Of a DNA stretch of 64,000 nucleotides, positions 46,406-56,557 are shown in pieces. Source of the stretch: Serripes groenlandicus (Eukaryota; Mollusca; Bivalvia; Cardiida; Cardiidae); assembly GCA_031761405.1 (NCBI GenBank), contig JASEVX010000001.1, positions 202,014,390-202,078,389 of the forward strand, given 5' to 3'. The notes below the pieces were generated by a model. That model made no database searches and was not told where the DNA came from. It worked only from the letters and a program-made list of their open reading frames with translations. Position numbers and translations under genes: made by a program. Each line of letters begins with the position of its first letter. Positions within the stretch are counted from its first letter, which is position 1.

Positions 46406-46851
46406 GGATTCACCGGAGTAGTCGATAAGAAAATTTATATTATTATTTCTTCTTCCAATTAACTCTTTTGTTTTATAAGGCCCTGCCTTATAATCATTTA
46501 ATTGTCCAAATATTTTGTCTGCATTAACGTCACAGCCGTAAATTATTTACTTTATTGCTGTATTTATTGTTTTGTAGCGGACGATACTCTGAGAAGCACG
46601 TGGATTACCCCACCCGCTAATTTCAGTTACCGTCTTCGGGTGCGGAAGTCGTGCTGTTTTCAATACTTTTTCCCTACCCTGTTAGCGATAGTACATTAAC
46701 TATTGCTGTATGAATTATTGACTGTTCTATTCAATATTTGTGAAAAAATTTTGAAACAAAATTTATTTCAATATACGTGTCCAAGCTTCCGGTGTCCCCG
46801 TGGCGTGGATATAGATAAATAATAACAATTTTATTTAGTCTTGTATTTGCT

Positions 46852-49431
46852 GTGCACCTATGGGATTCGCATCCGACCTGCGTTGTGTGCACCAAATGCA
46901 CACAGGCTTCACCTTGCGAGTACTGCTCGACATGGCCTATTTCCATTTGGAAAAAGGTCGTGCGGAGTAAGACTCGTAAAAGCAGGAAGATAAAGAAGAC
47001 CCCTAAGAGGGTGCCTTTATCTTCATCGAGTGAGGCAGAGTTCGAGGGGTTCTCCCAACCGGACTCTGCAACGGTGTTGAGCGAGTCGAAGGGCAATGCT
47101 GAGCCTTCTTCTCCGCTCAACACAACCGTTTTTCCGCGCGCTGAGGAAATTCGGATGGTAGCTTTGGGTGAGAGTTGCTCCGTCGGGAAACTTCAGAAAC
47201 CGTACGGAAACAGCGGGGAAAATGCTCAGCTGGAACATTTAACCGCTGAACCTCACCATCTGTCGCCTGGTGTCATGGCTGGGCCTTCGAAAGAAGGAGT
47301 GCCTTTGGTAGCTTTCCGGGAAACCGCAGGTTGTACCAATCCGACACCATACTCTGAGCTACAGCGGTCTTCGGACAGCTGCAGAGTACCGGTTACCTAC
47401 GTCGGGGGACGTAGTGTTCCGGAGACTTTGTATAGTGCAGCTTCACTCCTGCCTATGCATAGTCAACCTGGGTTTTGTTGGGCTGAGCAACAAAACCCAA
47501 ATACCGAGGCACGTCAGGTCACCGGGCAACCGGAGAGGAGTCATTTGTTAATGACGCGACCTGTCACCAGTCAGTCCGGGTTGGACTGGACTGGGCCAGT
47601 CAGTCACATTGCCATGACTAGACCAGGTAGTCGCTCACGTATCCGTGATGCGACAGGGCAAAGGTCCGATTGCAAGGACCCAGCCAGGCAAAAGGTTGGT
47701 CGTTTAGCAGCGATTCATCCTGGCAGTCAGACTATCTTAATTGATTCGACGACTGGCCAAAATCGCGCGCATGGAGACATGCCGCATCAGGTCAGTAGCC
47801 CATTTCGTTATGGTGCTACGGGCCAATCGGTCACGCCTGTGAATACGACACAAACACCAGTGTCTTATGTAAACACAGGACAACCGAGTAGTCAGGCATT
47901 TTTCAATGCCTCGTCTACACTGCCAGACGGCTATGTAAACATGGCGCGTCCAGGCACGGGTTCTGTGGTGATAGACCGGATTGATTCTAATTATCGATCG
48001 AAATCTGCTCCACTACAGAATCAGAATAATTTTAACCCTGGTATTGCACCGGGTTCGATTATTCCTCTGTCTTCCATCGGGTATGGGGGTTACGAAAAAT
48101 CTTTTTCTTCCCCTGGGGGGACAGTGTATGTCGCAAGACAATATACTGCTCCTCAATACCAGCCACCGGTCCATAATATGGAACCGTTAGGTGTTAGACA
48201 GAGTTCAACGGCCTACCGGGATCAGCATTACCTATCTCATGGGGATTCACTGCTCTCGGGGGGACACCTACTCGATAGGCAGTCCGATTATAGGCAACCT
48301 CGGGATCAGAATACATTGCGTCATTCTGTGAACGTGAGGTCGAAACCGTCCCATACGGTTAGTTCGGCCCCGGCAGAAGATTTTGTACGGCCGCCCTCTG
48401 CTGCGGAGAGGGGGCCTGCTTCACAAAATCTTCGGCAGAACATGGATGATTCTGAATTATCCATGTCTGAGTCGGACATTGATCTACCGGTTGGAAGACC
48501 GAGTGGTCAACCTCAGAGGAGTACACACAACCCTACATCTTCGTCTAACGATGATGAGGGAAATAGGTCTCCTTCCGATGAGGAGCCAGCTGTAGAGCGT
48601 TGGTCTTTTCAGCAGGCTATTGACGAAGTATTTCGGGTGGTGCCGAATACTTTATGCCCTAAGGTTGACGCTCCCCCATGTCGGAAAAACCTTTCGAGCC
48701 TAGAGGAACTTAATGTACAGGCTTTTACGCCAGTGCAATTACTTCCTCAAGCTAACAACTTGGGCAGGTTGTTAGACCAATTGCAGTCGACCAGGTCTCT
48801 AGAGGCTATACCTCCAGGCTGGTCGGTCCCAGGACCCATTTCTAAGGAATGGGTCAATCCTAAAGCGTATTCTACGTCTAAGGAGTTCTTCCCTGTCAAA
48901 GTGCCAGCTTTAGACGGGGATGCAGCTAAACTGGGGTTAACTGCACCCGCTTCTGTTCAAGTCTCTGCTAAGATTCTAGAGAAGTGGGAGGCCAGAGCAA
49001 GACTGGGTGTAATGGTGTCATCTCATGACAACCATTTCGCAGTCGCTCTGTCTTTGTTGTTAAAAGAGGAGAATATCTCTAGCCTAGGGGCTAACAGAAT
49101 TCTCGAAGCTTTCGACACAGGCAACAGGCATCTCATGGCACTGAATCTTCAGACCGCCACAGAGATACTGTCCATGAGGAGGGACGCAGTGCTAGCTGCT
49201 CCTAACTCATTGCTAGGTACTAGCAAGGACAGCCTGAGGGCCGCACCATTGGAGTCGAAAGAACTCTTTGATGGAAGGATTGCTGCAGTGACGGTTTCTG
49301 ATGCGTCAGAACAGTCTCGACGCCTTTCGCAGCTAAGGCTTTTGCGCAGGGCCAGCAACGTTCAGCGTATTCTGCGAATGTGGGTAGTTCTAAGAAACCC
49401 AACCCAGCAAAGAAGCCAAAACGGGATGTAA
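46852..49431 (+). CDS. DIRS ORF1 (gag-like), probable 3' frameshift
   Basis: The frame is open for about 859 codons. It opens with a Cys/His cluster (HPTCVVCTKCTQASPCEYC, then W) of the kind at the start of DIRS gag-like proteins, followed by a basic stretch KTRKSRKIKKTPKR. A long Ser/Gln/Pro/Gly-rich middle follows, then a more structured C-terminal third (about 580-830). No ATG precedes the Cys cluster; the frame starts after a TAA at 46816 and a possible acceptor TTTTATTTAG lies at 46837. Either a leader exon or a non-ATG start is needed; the first ATG is near residue 102. Near 49300 the typical Lys/Pro-rich tail (KKPNPAKKPKRDVKAF) lies in the +1 frame and runs to 49556. Confidence 0.75.
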   Translation: MHLWDSHPTCVVCTKCTQASPCEYCSTWPISIWKKVVRSKTRKSRKIKKTPKRVPLSSSSEAEFEGFSQPDSATVLSESKGNAEPSSPLNTTVFPRAEEIRMVALGESCSVGKLQKPYGNSGENAQLEHLTAEPHHLSPGVMAGPSKEGVPLVAFRETAGCTNPTPYSELQRSSDSCRVPVTYVGGRSVPETLYSAASLLPMHSQPGFCWAEQQNPNTEARQVTGQPERSHLLMTRPVTSQSGLDWTGPVSHIAMTRPGSRSRIRDATGQRSDCKDPARQKVGRLAAIHPGSQTILIDSTTGQNRAHGDMPHQVSSPFRYGATGQSVTPVNTTQTPVSYVNTGQPSSQAFFNASSTLPDGYVNMARPGTGSVVIDRIDSNYRSKSAPLQNQNNFNPGIAPGSIIPLSSIGYGGYEKSFSSPGGTVYVARQYTAPQYQPPVHNMEPLGVRQSSTAYRDQHYLSHGDSLLSGGHLLDRQSDYRQPRDQNTLRHSVNVRSKPSHTVSSAPAEDFVRPPSAAERGPASQNLRQNMDDSELSMSESDIDLPVGRPSGQPQRSTHNPTSSSNDDEGNRSPSDEEPAVERWSFQQAIDEVFRVVPNTLCPKVDAPPCRKNLSSLEELNVQAFTPVQLLPQANNLGRLLDQLQSTRSLEAIPPGWSVPGPISKEWVNPKAYSTSKEFFPVKVPALDGDAAKLGLTAPASVQVSAKILEKWEARARLGVMVSSHDNHFAVALSLLLKEENISSLGANRILEAFDTGNRHLMALNLQTATEILSMRRDAVLAAPNSLLGTSKDSLRAAPLESKELFDGRIAAVTVSDASEQSRRLSQLRLLRRASNVQRILRMWVVLRNPTQQRSQNGM

Positions 49432-49572
49432 AGGCGTTTCAGCCTAAACAAACCCCTTCCACGGGTCAAAAGGCGGCTAAACCGAAGCGCCCTTATCAGG
49501 GTACTAAGCATCGGCAGCCTGCTAGAGTTAACACGAACCCGAAGCCGCAGCCCTAGGGATTCGCTCCTCTCT

Positions 49573-51615
49573 ATGACAATCCCAAGGTCGGAGATTGCAG
49601 TCGGGGGCCGCCTGTCATTTTTCACGGAGGAGTGGGAAAGTATCACAGAGGATCGTTGGATTTTGTCTGTGATACAGGAAGGGTATCTGATTCCCTTCAT
49701 TTCCCCCCCTCCTCTGACGATCGACATGTCATCACGTCATCCGGCCATGTCGGAGGTGATTTCATCACTTCTGAAAAAGAATGCCATAGAGAGGGTTCTC
49801 AACCCCAATTCTCGGGGTTTCTACAGCCGTCTTTTTCTTGTTCCGAAGAAAGACGGCAGGTGGAGACCGGTTATAGATTTATCTGCGCTAAATCTATTGA
49901 TTCCGGTCGAGAAATTCAAAATGGAGTCGACCCGCTCCATCCGAGTAGCAATTCGCCAAGGCGACTGGGCGGTCTCTCTAGACCTAACAGACGCCTATTA
50001 TCACATCCCGATCGCTTCCTCCTCGAGGAAATACCTTCGGTTTGTGATAGAGGGAGAAGTGTTCCAATTCAGGGCTCTTCCCTTCGGCCTCAAGTCCGCC
50101 CCTCGAGTGTTTACGAAGATAATCAGTGTGGTGGGAGCCTTCCTTCGCACGAAAGGACCCCAACTTCTTCAATACTTCGACGATTGGCTTCTCCACAGGA
50201 CGGATCGTGTACTTTTACTTCACGATCTGTCCCTATCCTGGCGGACCATTCTGCGATTGGGTTTAATACCCAACACGCAGAAGTCGGAATTAATTCCGTC
50301 AAAGAGGTTCACGTTCGTGGGTATGACGTTTCTCACCGACTTAGCGGTAATTCAAGTACCTTCGGACAGAGTCGATTCTCTGTTACAGAAAATCGGTCTC
50401 TCACTGGAACAGGCTGCGGTAACAGCCCGATCCATGCTGTCACTTCTGGGTTCCCTGAGTGCAGCAGCCGACCTAGTCTTTCTAGGAAGGCTCCACATGC
50501 GACCCCTTGAGTTTCTTTTTCTGTCCCGGTGGCGTCCGTCTGTGGACTCACTGGATCAGGAGATAGCTCTGACGGATTTCTTCAAGTCCCACCTTCGGTG
50601 GTGGCTGGATCTGTTAATCTATCAACAAGGGGTACCCTTACTCACACCACCTCCGGATCTGTACCTATTTACAGATGCCAGTGCTGCGGGTTGGGGAGCT
50701 CATTTAGAGCCGCAGGGCCTAACAGCCCAGGGCATGTGGACAGCGGAGGAGAAGTGTTTTCACATAAACAACTTGGAACTGAGGGCAGTCCTGCTAGCCC
50801 TCAATCAGTTCGCTGCCTCCGTTGCGAACAAAACTGTTTTGTTGTCGACGGACAATACTACTGTTGTGTCGTACATTCGCAGGCAAGGAGGAACGCACTC
50901 CCATCTTCTCTTTTTAGAGACTTGGAAGTTACTCCTTTGGTGTCAGGCGACGTCGTTAGTACTTCTAGTAAAACACGTCCCAGGTCGTCTAAATGTCTTA
51001 GCAGACAGTCTATCCCGCCAAAACAAAATTCTTCCACCGGAATGGACACTGAACCAGAGTGTGTTAAACTCAGTGTTCATGCGGATCGGGACACTCCTGG
51101 TGGATCTTTTCGCCACCAGAGTCAATCATCGGCTGCCACTTTATGTATCTCCGATGTACGATCCTGCAGCTTGGGCAGTGGACGCACTGACCCTCGATTG
51201 GAACCTCCTGTTCGGGTATGCGTTTCCCCCGTTCATACTGGTTCCGATCGTACTTCAAAAGGTTCTTCGCTCGCAACAGTGCAAAATACTGTTGATAGCA
51301 CCCTGTTGGCCCCAGAGGTCGTGGTTCAGCGACCTCCTGGCCTGTCTCTCGGCAAATCCAATACGACTTCCTATTCGAGAAGACGTACTGTTTCAGCAAC
51401 CAGGTCGGCGTCTTCATCCCAACCTGGCAATGCTACATCTTCACGCCTGGACATTATCAAGCGTTCTGTCCGAGAGAGAAACTTTTCTCAAAAAGTTGCC
51501 TCTCGTATCGCACAATCAAGAAGACGATCCACTAGAATCGTTTATGATTCCAAGTGGAGAGTTTTCTCAGATTGGTGTGGTACAAGGTCGATCAATCCGG
51601 AGTGTCCCTCTGTAA
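49573..51615 (+). CDS. DIRS reverse transcriptase / RNase H polyprotein
   Basis: 680 codons, no stops. It opens with VGGRLSFFTEEWESIT, a conserved DIRS lead-in. The RT palm motifs are SLDLTDAYYHIPI (about 135-147), FRALPFGLKSAPRVF (166-180) and QYFDDWL (200-206, the catalytic DD). RNase H follows: LFTDASAAGWG (365-375), LELRAVLLAL (401-410), LSTDNTT (424-430) and HVPGRLNVLADSLSR (468-482). After that VDLFATRVNHRLPLYVSP and YAFPPFILVP form the extension that in DIRS elements has been likened to an adenine methyltransferase. The last part overlaps the recombinase frame. The product copies element RNA into DNA. The ATG lies 17 bases after the +1-frame ORF1 stop. Confidence 0.92.
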   Translation: MTIPRSEIAVGGRLSFFTEEWESITEDRWILSVIQEGYLIPFISPPPLTIDMSSRHPAMSEVISSLLKKNAIERVLNPNSRGFYSRLFLVPKKDGRWRPVIDLSALNLLIPVEKFKMESTRSIRVAIRQGDWAVSLDLTDAYYHIPIASSSRKYLRFVIEGEVFQFRALPFGLKSAPRVFTKIISVVGAFLRTKGPQLLQYFDDWLLHRTDRVLLLHDLSLSWRTILRLGLIPNTQKSELIPSKRFTFVGMTFLTDLAVIQVPSDRVDSLLQKIGLSLEQAAVTARSMLSLLGSLSAAADLVFLGRLHMRPLEFLFLSRWRPSVDSLDQEIALTDFFKSHLRWWLDLLIYQQGVPLLTPPPDLYLFTDASAAGWGAHLEPQGLTAQGMWTAEEKCFHINNLELRAVLLALNQFAASVANKTVLLSTDNTTVVSYIRRQGGTHSHLLFLETWKLLLWCQATSLVLLVKHVPGRLNVLADSLSRQNKILPPEWTLNQSVLNSVFMRIGTLLVDLFATRVNHRLPLYVSPMYDPAAWAVDALTLDWNLLFGYAFPPFILVPIVLQKVLRSQQCKILLIAPCWPQRSWFSDLLACLSANPIRLPIREDVLFQQPGRRLHPNLAMLHLHAWTLSSVLSERETFLKKLPLVSHNQEDDPLESFMIPSGEFSQIGVVQGRSIRSVPL

Positions 51616-52508
51616 CTCGGATTGCCGATTTCCTTCTTTTTCTTTTCGAAGAAAAACAACTGGCAATTAGTACGGTGAAAGGCTACCGTTCTATGTTATC
51701 GAACACGTTTAAGTTCATTGGGGGAGAGAGTATTGGTTCAAATCCGTTTCTCTCGGAACTTATACGCTCGTTCGAATTAGAAAAACCCGTTTGTAGGAGT
51801 TTAACTCCAAAATGGGATTTGTCTTGCGTCCTTTGGTCGCTTACTAGAGCTCCATACGAGCCTCTAGTATCGGCGTCTTTAAAGTTTCTAACTTATAAAA
51901 CCGTCTTTCTTTTAGCTTTCGCTACAGTTCGTCGAAGGAGCGAATTACATGCTCTTTCAGTAGAAACAGGGCACATCAGATTCAATGAGTCTGATGGCTC
52001 TTTCACTCTACTCTGTCAACCGGGGTTCCTGGCTAAAAACCAGTTACCTTCAGTTTCACCTTCGCCGATCACAGTTCCCAGCCTTTCGGCGACCTGTGGT
52101 CCTTCTGATTCCGACAGAACCCTTTGTCCCGTTAGGTCTCTTAAGCATTATCTTAAGAGAGTTGAAGGGACTCGGGGTCGGAGAAAGAGGTTATATCTTC
52201 CTCTTATAGGTTGTAAAGATATTTTGGCGGCGTCTATTTCCCGCTGGATATCTATTACTATAAAATTAGCTTATAAAGACCTGTCTAGTCGAGATCTCTC
52301 GTTTCTGCGGATTCGTCCTCACGAGGTTAGAGCTCTCTCTACAAGTTGGGCATTCTCTAATAATGTTCCTCTTGAAGAGATTCTTCAAGCGGCAGTATGG
52401 AAGTCGCAATCTACCTTTTCGTCTTTCTACTTACGTTCTATGGCTAGTCAGTCAGATAACTTGTTCTCTCTGGGTCCCCTTGTGGCTTCTCAGCGAGTTG
52501 TTCGCTAA
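51042..52508 (+). CDS. DIRS tyrosine recombinase
   Basis: The frame overlaps the RT frame by about 570 bases. It is open from about 50529, but the earlier part is only the RT region read out of frame, so I start at the in-frame ATG at 51042; the folded enzyme probably begins near 51430. The core-binding part has RIVYDSKWRVFSDWC, ISTVKGYRSMLSNTF and PVCRSLTPKWDLSCVL. Catalytic residues: Arg in LAFATVRRRSELHALS, His and Arg in RPHEVRALSTSWA, and Tyr in STFSSFYLRSM. These are the complete tyrosine recombinase set. It inserts the circular DNA copy without a DDE integrase. Confidence 0.88.
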   Translation: MDTEPECVKLSVHADRDTPGGSFRHQSQSSAATLCISDVRSCSLGSGRTDPRLEPPVRVCVSPVHTGSDRTSKGSSLATVQNTVDSTLLAPEVVVQRPPGLSLGKSNTTSYSRRRTVSATRSASSSQPGNATSSRLDIIKRSVRERNFSQKVASRIAQSRRRSTRIVYDSKWRVFSDWCGTRSINPECPSVTRIADFLLFLFEEKQLAISTVKGYRSMLSNTFKFIGGESIGSNPFLSELIRSFELEKPVCRSLTPKWDLSCVLWSLTRAPYEPLVSASLKFLTYKTVFLLAFATVRRRSELHALSVETGHIRFNESDGSFTLLCQPGFLAKNQLPSVSPSPITVPSLSATCGPSDSDRTLCPVRSLKHYLKRVEGTRGRRKRLYLPLIGCKDILAASISRWISITIKLAYKDLSSRDLSFLRIRPHEVRALSTSWAFSNNVPLEEILQAAVWKSQSTFSSFYLRSMASQSDNLFSLGPLVASQRVVR

Positions 52509-52730
52509 TTATTATAATCCAACACATAAATAAAGTGAATACCGATTGAACCTGTATTCAATCCCCACTATCACTTTATACTACCGTTGGAATCAAGTAT
52601 GTTTGTTCTGAAAAATATGGAATAATATACTACTACGTACCTGGAACGACAGTAAGTATTGGTCGAACCTCCCGTCCTATGCTACGAAGTCATCAGGTAT
52701 TAAATGACTGGTAATGTATTTTTGATATAA
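52509..52730 (+). repeat. DIRS 3' region and first half of the internal complementary region
   Basis: AATAAA-type signals (52531) follow the recombinase stop. From about 52693, AGGTATTAAATGACTGGTAA and TGTATTTTTGATATAA are the reverse complement of the left tip (46237-46275). AGTAAGTATTGGTCG near 52650 resembles the complement of 55950-55965. Confidence 0.8.
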
Positions 52731-55700
52731 CAAGAGCTGTCGGAGGACAGCGCGCTCGACTATTCCACCGCTTATTTAAGTTACTAATTAAGAGATAATG
52801 GACTCTAATGTAGTTGCATGCAAAACATTAACCACAATTTCTTAGTGGGTGATAATTTGCATTATATGCAGGATAGTGTTATTTAACATGATTAATTTCA
52901 TAGGTGTGATGGTTAGAAAGGGTTGTATAACCTTTCAATGGAATGCATCAAGTAGTTACTAAGATATGGACTCTTAATGTAGTTTCACGCAAACCTTTAA
53001 CCATAATTTCTCAAGTAAAAAAAGGGCAACAATTTGCACCATATACAGGATAGAGTTATCTTAATTGGTTGTGTTTATAGTTGTGCAATTGGGAAAGGTT
53101 GTATAAAGTTTCAATACAATTTTTCAAGTCAAAAAAGGTCCATAACTTGCATAAAATGCAGGATAGAGTTATCATACTTGATTGTTTACATAGATGTGAT
53201 GGTTGGTAAGTGCTGTATAAAGTTTCAATGCAATGCATCAAGTAGTTACTAAGAGATGGTCTCTTTATGTAGTTGCATGCAAAACTTTAACCAGAATGTA
53301 TAAGTCCAAAAAGGCCATAACTTGCATAAAATGCAGGATAGAGTTATCATACTTAATAATCTACACAGGTGTGATAGTTGGGTAGGGTTGTAGAAAGTTT
53401 CAATGCAATGCATCAAGTATTTACTGAGACGTGGACTCTTAATTTAGTTGCACGCAAAACTTTAACCAGAATTTCTAAGTAAAAAAAGAGCCATAACTTG
53501 CATAAAATGCAGAATAGAGTTATCATACTTGATAATCTACACAGGTGTAATAGTTGGGTAGGGTTGTAGAAAGTTTCAATGCAATGCATCAAGTAAATAC
53601 TGAGATATGGACTCTTAATTTAGTTGCACGCAAAACTTTAACCAGAATGTCTAAGTAAAAAAAGTGCCATAACTTGCATAAAATGCAGGATAGAGTTATC
53701 TAACTTGATAATCTACATAGGTGTGATAGTTGAGAAGGGTTGTATAAATGTTCAATGCAATGCATCAAGTATATACTGAGATATGGACTCTTAATTTAGT
53801 TGCACGCAAAACTTTAACCAGAATTTCTAAGTAAATAAAGGGCCATAACTTGCATAAAATGCAGGATAGAGTTATCTTACTTGATAATCTACACAGGCGT
53901 GATAGTTGGGTAGGGTTGTAAAAAGTTTCAATGCAATGCATCAAGTAAATACTGAGATATGGACTCTTAATTTAGCTGCACGCAAAACTTTAACCAGAAT
54001 TTCTAATTAAAAAAAGGGCCATAACTTGCATAAAATGCAGGATAGAGTTATCTTACTTGATAATCTACACAGGTGGGATAGTTGGGTAGGGTTGTATAAA
54101 GTTTCAATGCAATGCATCAAGTATTTACTGAGACGTAGACTCTTAATTTAGTTGCACGCAAAACTTTAACCAGAATTTCTAAGTAAAAAAAGGGCCATAA
54201 CTTGCATAAAATGCAGAATAGAGTTATCATACTTGATAATCTACACAGGTGTAATAGTCGGGTAGGGTTGTAAAAAGTTTCAATGCAATGCATCAAGTAA
54301 ATACTGAGATATGGACTCTTAATTTAGTTGCACGCAAAACTTTAACCAGAATTTCTAAGTAAAAAAGGGCCATAACTTGCATAAAATGCAGGACAGAGTT
54401 ATCTAACTTGATAATCTACACAGGTGGGATAGTTGGGTAGGGTTGTAGAAAGTTTTAATGCAATGCATCGAGTAAATACTGAGATATGGACTCTTACTTT
54501 AGTTGCACGCAAAACTTTAACCAGAATTTCTAAGTAAAAAAGGGCCATAACTTGCATAAAATGCAGGACAGAGTTATCTAACTTGATAATCTACATTGGT
54601 GTGATAGTTTGGTAGGGTTGTAGAAAGTTTCAATGCAATACATTTAGTATTTAAGAACTTGCATGCAAAACCTTAACCAAAGTGTGACGTGGACGCCGAC
54701 GCCAGGGTGAGTAGTATAGCTCTCATATTCTTCGAATAGTCGAGCTAAAAATGGCCATAACTTGCATAAAATGCAGGATAGTGTTATCTAACTTGATAAT
54801 CTGCATAGGTGTGATGCTTGGGTAGGGTTGTACAAAGTTTCAATGCTATGCATCAAGTAAATACTGAGATATGGACTCTTAATTTAGTTGAACGCAAAAC
54901 TTTAACCAGAATTTCTAAGTAAAAAAATGTCCATAACTTGCATAAAATGCAGGATAGTGTTATCTAACTTGATAATCTGCATAGGTGTGATGCTTGGGTA
55001 GGGTTGTATAAAGTTTCAATGCAATGAATCAAGTAAATACTGAGATATGGACTCTTAATTTAGTTGCACGCAAAACTTTAACCAGAATTTCTAAGTAAAA
55101 AAGGGCCATAACTTGCATAAAATGCAGGATAGAGTTATCTAACTTGATTATCTACACAGGTGTGATAGTTGGGTAGGGTTGTAGAAAGTTTCAATGCAAT
55201 GCATCATGTAAATACAGAGATATGGACTCTTAATTTAGTTGCACGCAAAACTTTAACCAGAATTTCTAAGTAAAAAAGGGCCATAATTTGCATAAAATGC
55301 AGGATAGAGTTATCTAACTTGATAGTCTACACAGGTGTGATAGTTGGGTACGGTTGTAGAAAGTTTCAATGCAATGCAACAGGTAAATACAGAGATATGG
55401 ACTCTTAATTTAGTTGCACGCAAAACTTTAACCAGAATTTCTAAGTAAAAAAAGGGCCATAACTTGCATAAAATGCAGGATAGAGTTATCTAACTTGATA
55501 ATCTACATAGGTGTGATGCTTGGGTAGGGTTGTATAAAGTTTCAATGCAATGCATCAATTAAATTCTGAGATATGGACTCTTAATTTAGTTGCACGCAAA
55601 ACTTTAACCAGAATTTCTAAGTAAAAAAAGGGCCATAACTTGCATAAAATGCAGGACAGAGTTATCTAACTTGATAATCTACATTGGTGTGATAGTTTGG

Positions 55701-55866
55701 TAGGGTTGTAGAAAGTTTCAATGCAATACATTTAGTATTTAAGAACTTGCATGCAAAACCTTAACCAAAGTGTGACGTGGACGCCGACGCCGACGGCGAC
55801 GCCGACGCCGACGCCGACGCCAGGGTGAGTAGTATAGCTCTCATATTCTTCGAATAGTCGAGCTAA
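52731..55866 (+). mobile_element. Tandem-repeat element (about 170-bp units) nested in the DIRS ICR
   Basis: It starts CAAGAGCTGTCGGAGGACAG and carries about 17 units with GGCCATAACTTGCATAAAAT, GATAATCTACACAGGTGTGA and GTTGCACGCAAAACTTTAAC. It ends GTCGAGCTAAAA after GACGCCGACGCC and TAGCTCTCATATTCTTCGAA. The same 3' end (with CCAGGGTGAGTAGTATAGC) already occurs once at 54690-54750, followed at once by more units. No coding sequence or clear target duplication. Confidence 0.8.
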
Positions 55867-56162
55867 AAATGAAGTTTTTTAAAGTAAAACATATTTTTAT
55901 TAGAAAATACTTACCAGTCATTTATAGAGTCCCACCTCCCAACCCCGCGTCGTCACCAATACTTAACGGTGAATGAAAAGTGACTACCCGCTCACGTGCG
56001 CGCCTGTACTTCCGGGCGGCCGTGTATGTCACGGATACGTGAGGGATATACTAGTGTGGGCGTTTTTTTTTTATAATTAAGGTGTATAGAGATGATATAT
56101 CAGGTATTAAATGACTGGTAAGTATTTTCTAATAAAAATATGTTTTACTTTAAAAAACTTCA
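55867..56162 (-). repeat. DIRS second ICR half plus right inverted terminal repeat
   Basis: AAATGAAGTTTTTTAAAGT at 55867 through CTTACCAGTCATTTA at about 55925 is the exact complement of the element's right tip (56109-56165). Between them, 55974-56120 is the inverted copy of the left ITR. The segment is therefore a self-complementary block of about 295 bp. Confidence 0.85.
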
Positions 56163-56557
56163 TTTCTCATACATAGTTGGTCTGTAGACATTTCTTGTGA
56201 ACACTATTTCTCAACAACCCTTGGTCAGAATTCAATATAACTTCACAAGAATTATTGATACCAAGCCTAGTTGTGCATATTGTTGGCGTGTTGCACTCAA
56301 ATTATTAGCTCGACTTTTGAAAAAAAAGAGCGCTATTGTCATGACCCTGGTGTTGTCGTCGGCGGCGGCAGCGACGTGGTCGTCCAGTTAAGGTTTTTTG
56401 TTCAGCTCAGCTTTTTTTCTGTTTTCTAACAAACCACTACTGTTAAAGTCACTAAACTTCATAAACATAATCATAATATGTTAAATAATAAAAGTATATA
56501 GCTGGAAATCTTTATTTGTTTCACTTAAAACTTCAAAACGTAAGGTTAAGGTTTTTT
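56163..56557. repeat. Resumed host repeat and a solo tandem-element end
   Basis: CTCATACATAGTTGGTCTGT continues the 160-bp repeat broken at 46236. At 56304-56400, TAGCTCGACTTTTG with a GTCGTCGGCGGCGGC run is an inverted, diverged end of the class seen at 55866. The rest is AT-rich and non-coding. Confidence 0.55.

Larger units (their letters stand above)
46237..56162 (+). mobile_element. DIRS-type tyrosine-recombinase retrotransposon with a nested insertion
   Basis: The flanking repeat breaks at CCTTGAATTT / TTCTCATACATAG, so both ends are defined and no target duplication is seen, as is usual for DIRS. Order: left ITR, ORF1, RT/RNase H frame, overlapping tyrosine-recombinase frame, ICR, right ITR. 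The ICR is complementary to the joined outer ends, the DIRS1 hallmark. A 3.1-kb tandem-repeat element sits at its junction; without it the element is about 6.8 kb. RT, RNase H and recombinase frames have no stops. ORF1 appears frameshifted near its end. Confidence 0.85.

Noticed and set aside
49632..50510. 292-codon frame overlapping the RT
   Set aside because: It is the RT coding region read in another frame; no motif of its own.
50529..51041. N-terminal part of the long recombinase frame
   Set aside because: This part coincides with RNase H coding in another frame and shows no recombinase motif, so I started the feature at 51042.
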